The translations under genes were made by a program, and so were the position numbers. A DNA stretch of 64,000 nucleotides from Tolypothrix brevis GSE-NOS-MK-07-07A (GTDB lineage Bacteria > Cyanobacteriota > Cyanobacteriia > Cyanobacteriales > Nostocaceae), in contig JAHHIJ010000032.1 of NCBI GenBank assembly GCA_019358985.1, positions 1 through 64,000 of the forward strand, read 5' to 3'. A model generated the notes under the pieces. The model did not search any database. It had not been told where the DNA came from and saw only the letters and a list, made by a program, of their open reading frames with translations. Positions 61,704-64,000 of this stretch are shown one piece after another (the first letter of the stretch is position 1; every line of letters starts with the position of its first letter).

Positions 61704-62870
61704 ATGAAAAAATATCGGTTGTTCGGAGTTATCAGCGTTGTTTGTATCGCGTTATCAATTCTTTATTCCTTTGCGGGAGTTTCCCAAACTTCTATACCGA
61801 GAGTGCAACTTACAACTAACCCACCATTAGAAAAGATTCTGCCCTTTGAAGCAGAAGCAAAAAAACCACAATCTCCCGTTACTTTGACGCTACAAGCTGT
61901 TGATGCTGTGGGTAAACCCTTAGAAAATGCTTTAATCAGCTTAGAAATTATCACACCACCGCGTAACTTTTGGTTAACAACAGATTTTCCCATTGTTGAA
62001 GGAACAAAATTGCTGCAAATGAAGGCGGCTGCACCTAATGGTAAGCTAGAAATTCAGCAGATATTACCGATTCGTGGTAATTATCAACTGCGGGTAAATG
62101 TTTCACCAATGATTGCAAATACTTTTGCGACTTATGAGCAAACCTTGAATTTAAAAGTTCGGGAAAATCCAGTTAAATATAAATATTTTGTTGTTGTTGC
62201 CGCTGTTTTATTATCAGTTGGATTGTTGGGTGGTTGGGTTATTGGTGGACAAGAAGAACTGCGAGAAGGTGAAATTGCCCCGCATTCAGTGCGTCTGTTA
62301 TTAAGTGCGTTGACGGTGGTGGCAATAGTAACATTATTGTTTATCAATATTAGCGCAGAAGTTGCAGAAGCTCACGGCAGCGGACACTCAAATACTACGG
62401 AATATCGCGCTCCATCAGTGCAAAAATCTCAGCAATTGGAAGTCAGACTTGACGCAGATAAAAACGCCACCGTGGGAAAACTTGCGAATTTAGCGCTACA
62501 AGTCAAGGATAGCGTCACAGGACAACCAATTAAAGATATCGTGTTGCAAGTGGAAGCGATCGCTTTAGAACATAATTTAACAGTTTTTGCCTACAAAGGT
62601 ATTTCCGACCCACAAGGCAAGTTAATATGGCAGGAGCAATTCTTTGATGGTTCACCTCACCAAATCGAAGTAGAAGCAACTCCCAACCCTGGATCTAAGC
62701 GTCAATTTTCAGCCATGAAAGTAGCACAGGAAATTGAAGTTGAGGGAATCGCACCACCAATTTATATCCGCTTAATTAGTTTATTTTACTTTACAGCCTT
62801 TGTCGGCATTGGTATGGCGATGGGATTGCTAATACAACATCGACGCAAACCACAAGTAAGAACAGAATAA
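61704..62870 (+). CDS. Hypothetical membrane protein with two Ig-like domains
   Basis: A 388-residue protein. It has an N-terminal helix (LFGVISVVCIALSILYSF), a beta-rich domain (about 35-150, VTLTLQAVDAVGKPLENALI), two helices (KYFVVVAAVLLSVGLLGGWV and LLLSALTVVAIVTLLFINI), a His-rich stretch (EAHGSGHSN), a second beta-rich domain (about 245-350) and a final helix near 360-380. I recognise no family. The placement after cbtB and the His cluster hint at metal handling, which is speculation. It lies 25 bases before the next gene, so they are probably cotranscribed. Confidence 0.65.
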   Translation: MKKYRLFGVISVVCIALSILYSFAGVSQTSIPRVQLTTNPPLEKILPFEAEAKKPQSPVTLTLQAVDAVGKPLENALISLEIITPPRNFWLTTDFPIVEGTKLLQMKAAAPNGKLEIQQILPIRGNYQLRVNVSPMIANTFATYEQTLNLKVRENPVKYKYFVVVAAVLLSVGLLGGWVIGGQEELREGEIAPHSVRLLLSALTVVAIVTLLFINISAEVAEAHGSGHSNTTEYRAPSVQKSQQLEVRLDADKNATVGKLANLALQVKDSVTGQPIKDIVLQVEAIALEHNLTVFAYKGISDPQGKLIWQEQFFDGSPHQIEVEATPNPGSKRQFSAMKVAQEIEVEGIAPPIYIRLISLFYFTAFVGIGMAMGLLIQHRRKPQVRTE

Positions 62871-62894
62871 AAACAAAATTTTCAGGTATACATA

Positions 62895-64000
62895 ATGTTT
62901 TATTTTGGTATTGAGCATGAAGTCGCTTTCCTCAACAAAGAAGGAAAATTTGCTGATTTTTCGCGAACAAAATTCGCTGATTTTAATCAAATCGTAGAAA
63001 AATTACCCACATACCCCAGTGATTATCCCCAATTGCGTGTTGGGGATGCTGGTATTAAAGAAAAAAGATGGTACATTGAAGGGTTTGAACGATTTGAAGA
63101 TTCGGAAAATGTCATCGAATGCGTCCCTAAAGGCATCGAAATCAGAACAACTATAAATTCTACTATTCAAAACGCTATAAATGAATTATCAGAAAGTTTT
63201 CGTTTATTGTGTGAAGGTGCTAGTAGTTTCGGTTTTTCGCCAGTTTTAATTAGTTTTAATCCATACTATGCTGTTTTTGAGCCGCAACCCCCATTAAATG
63301 ATTATGAAATAAAACGGCGACAGGCTTCTCCGGAAAAACAAACAGCACACATTCCCATGTTGACTTATGGTCCTGATTTAAATATATCAGTTAGCGGGTT
63401 ATCTACTGAAGGCGTAATTGATATTGGCAGAAAGTTAACTTATTACAGTCCTTACATTGTTCCGTTTAGTTATAGTTCTCCTTTTTATCAAGGTACTTTG
63501 TGGGATGGTTTATCGGTAAGGACATTTATGAGAACGGGAAAAAGACCGGCGGTGATGGTATTTGTAGAAAAGCGCGAACAACTGATTGATAGTGTACCTT
63601 CATTAACGAAAATAGCACGTATACCCGCAGAAGTTGGGAGAATTGAATTTAAAGCTTTTGATAGCTGTGATGATTTTACAATTTATGCCGCTTTGTTAGC
63701 ATTATTAAAGGGTTTGGTGTTAGATAAAACTCTTCTGGGTAGAGCAACTGTACCCGATGCGGAGAAACATCAAATATCCGCAAAAGAAGGTTTTGACAAC
63801 GAAGATATTTTAGCCACAGCTACACAAGTTTTGCAAGCATCTGAAACTGCACTCGCAAACGATCCTGATGTTCAGTTGTTAGCACCGCTGAAAGTTATGC
63901 TTGTAAACGGACAAACACCATCTCATAAACTAATTCAGATTTTTAACGGAGTAGGTTCCATAGAAGAAGCACTCTTACAAACTTACAGGAGATTTGAGGT
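62895..64000 (+). CDS. Glutamate-cysteine ligase-like protein (3' end outside the window)
   Basis: Read directly from the sequence, ATG 62895 opens a frame (MFYFGIEHEVAFLNKEGKFA) that stays open to the window edge, 368 codons. FGIEHEVAFL is the typical opening of the GCS2-type glutamate-cysteine ligase family, with later DLNISVSG and EVGRIEFKAFDSCDDF. Such enzymes form gamma-glutamyl bonds with ATP. Whether this one makes gamma-glutamylcysteine is not certain. It follows the Ig-like membrane protein by 24 bases. Confidence 0.75.
   Translation, partial: MFYFGIEHEVAFLNKEGKFADFSRTKFADFNQIVEKLPTYPSDYPQLRVGDAGIKEKRWYIEGFERFEDSENVIECVPKGIEIRTTINSTIQNAINELSESFRLLCEGASSFGFSPVLISFNPYYAVFEPQPPLNDYEIKRRQASPEKQTAHIPMLTYGPDLNISVSGLSTEGVIDIGRKLTYYSPYIVPFSYSSPFYQGTLWDGLSVRTFMRTGKRPAVMVFVEKREQLIDSVPSLTKIARIPAEVGRIEFKAFDSCDDFTIYAALLALLKGLVLDKTLLGRATVPDAEKHQISAKEGFDNEDILATATQVLQASETALANDPDVQLLAPLKVMLVNGQTPSHKLIQIFNGVGSIEEALLQTYRRFE

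Overview
The window reads as chromosome of a filamentous, probably heterocyst-forming cyanobacterium (Nostocales). The support is: very frequent HIP1 octamers (GCGATCGC), short tandem heptamer-type repeats (TTGACCA/AGTCAAA), a cyanobacterial NdhM, ferredoxin-dependent nitrate and nitrite reductases, PP2C/FHA/CHAT/caspase signalling proteins, and a small protein that resembles a heterocyst-regulator family. No rRNA, tRNA or CRISPR array was seen.

Layout. 1-3918 is an accessory block: tightly overlapping small genes, a P-loop ATPase with an N-terminal hydrophobic segment, and an IS110-family (DEDD) transposase preceded by a structured non-coding stretch that could be its bridge RNA. 3976-28566 is mostly housekeeping: cytoplasmic alpha-amylase, TPR proteins, a degenerate sigma-like protein, zinc alcohol dehydrogenase, LysS, HisF, RuvB, an unusual acyltransferase-ACP-FkbH fusion, a C-terminal processing protease, a glycosyltransferase, a LuxR-type response regulator and NdhM. 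29297-35960 is a signalling island: zinc-ribbon PP2C phosphatase, CHAT protease-FHA, an unknown acidic protein, and a convergent FHA-PrsW intramembrane protease. 36565-47803 is the nitrate-assimilation region (psiE-narM, narB, nrtP, nirA, all on the minus strand, with a divergent HEAT-repeat gene). An RNA-guided nuclease of the IsrB type sits just downstream of narB. 47856-56879 holds FtsX, a membrane pentapeptide protein, a decayed WD40 gene, a caspase-nSTAND protein, a MOSC protein and an Rpn-like nuclease. 57033-61150 is an iron gene cluster (FTR1 permease, ferritin-like protein, lipoprotein, multicopper oxidase). It is followed on the plus strand by CbtB, a membrane protein and a glutamate-cysteine ligase-like gene that runs off the window.

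Regulation. nirA has a textbook NtcA-activated promoter (GTA-N8-TAC, 22 bases, TAATCT), and a second perfect NtcA core lies upstream of narB.

The strongest leads are: (1) the IsrB gene with a foldable leader that looks like an omega RNA; (2) a palindromic repeat family (GTAGAGACG...CGTCTCTAC) with many copies, two of which are inserted in frame inside coding genes (narB and a glycosyltransferase) and others of which supply the 3' ends of genes (narM, the alcohol dehydrogenase, the MOSC gene); (3) the DEDD transposase with its candidate bridge RNA beside an ATPase module; (4) the phospho-signalling/protease island.
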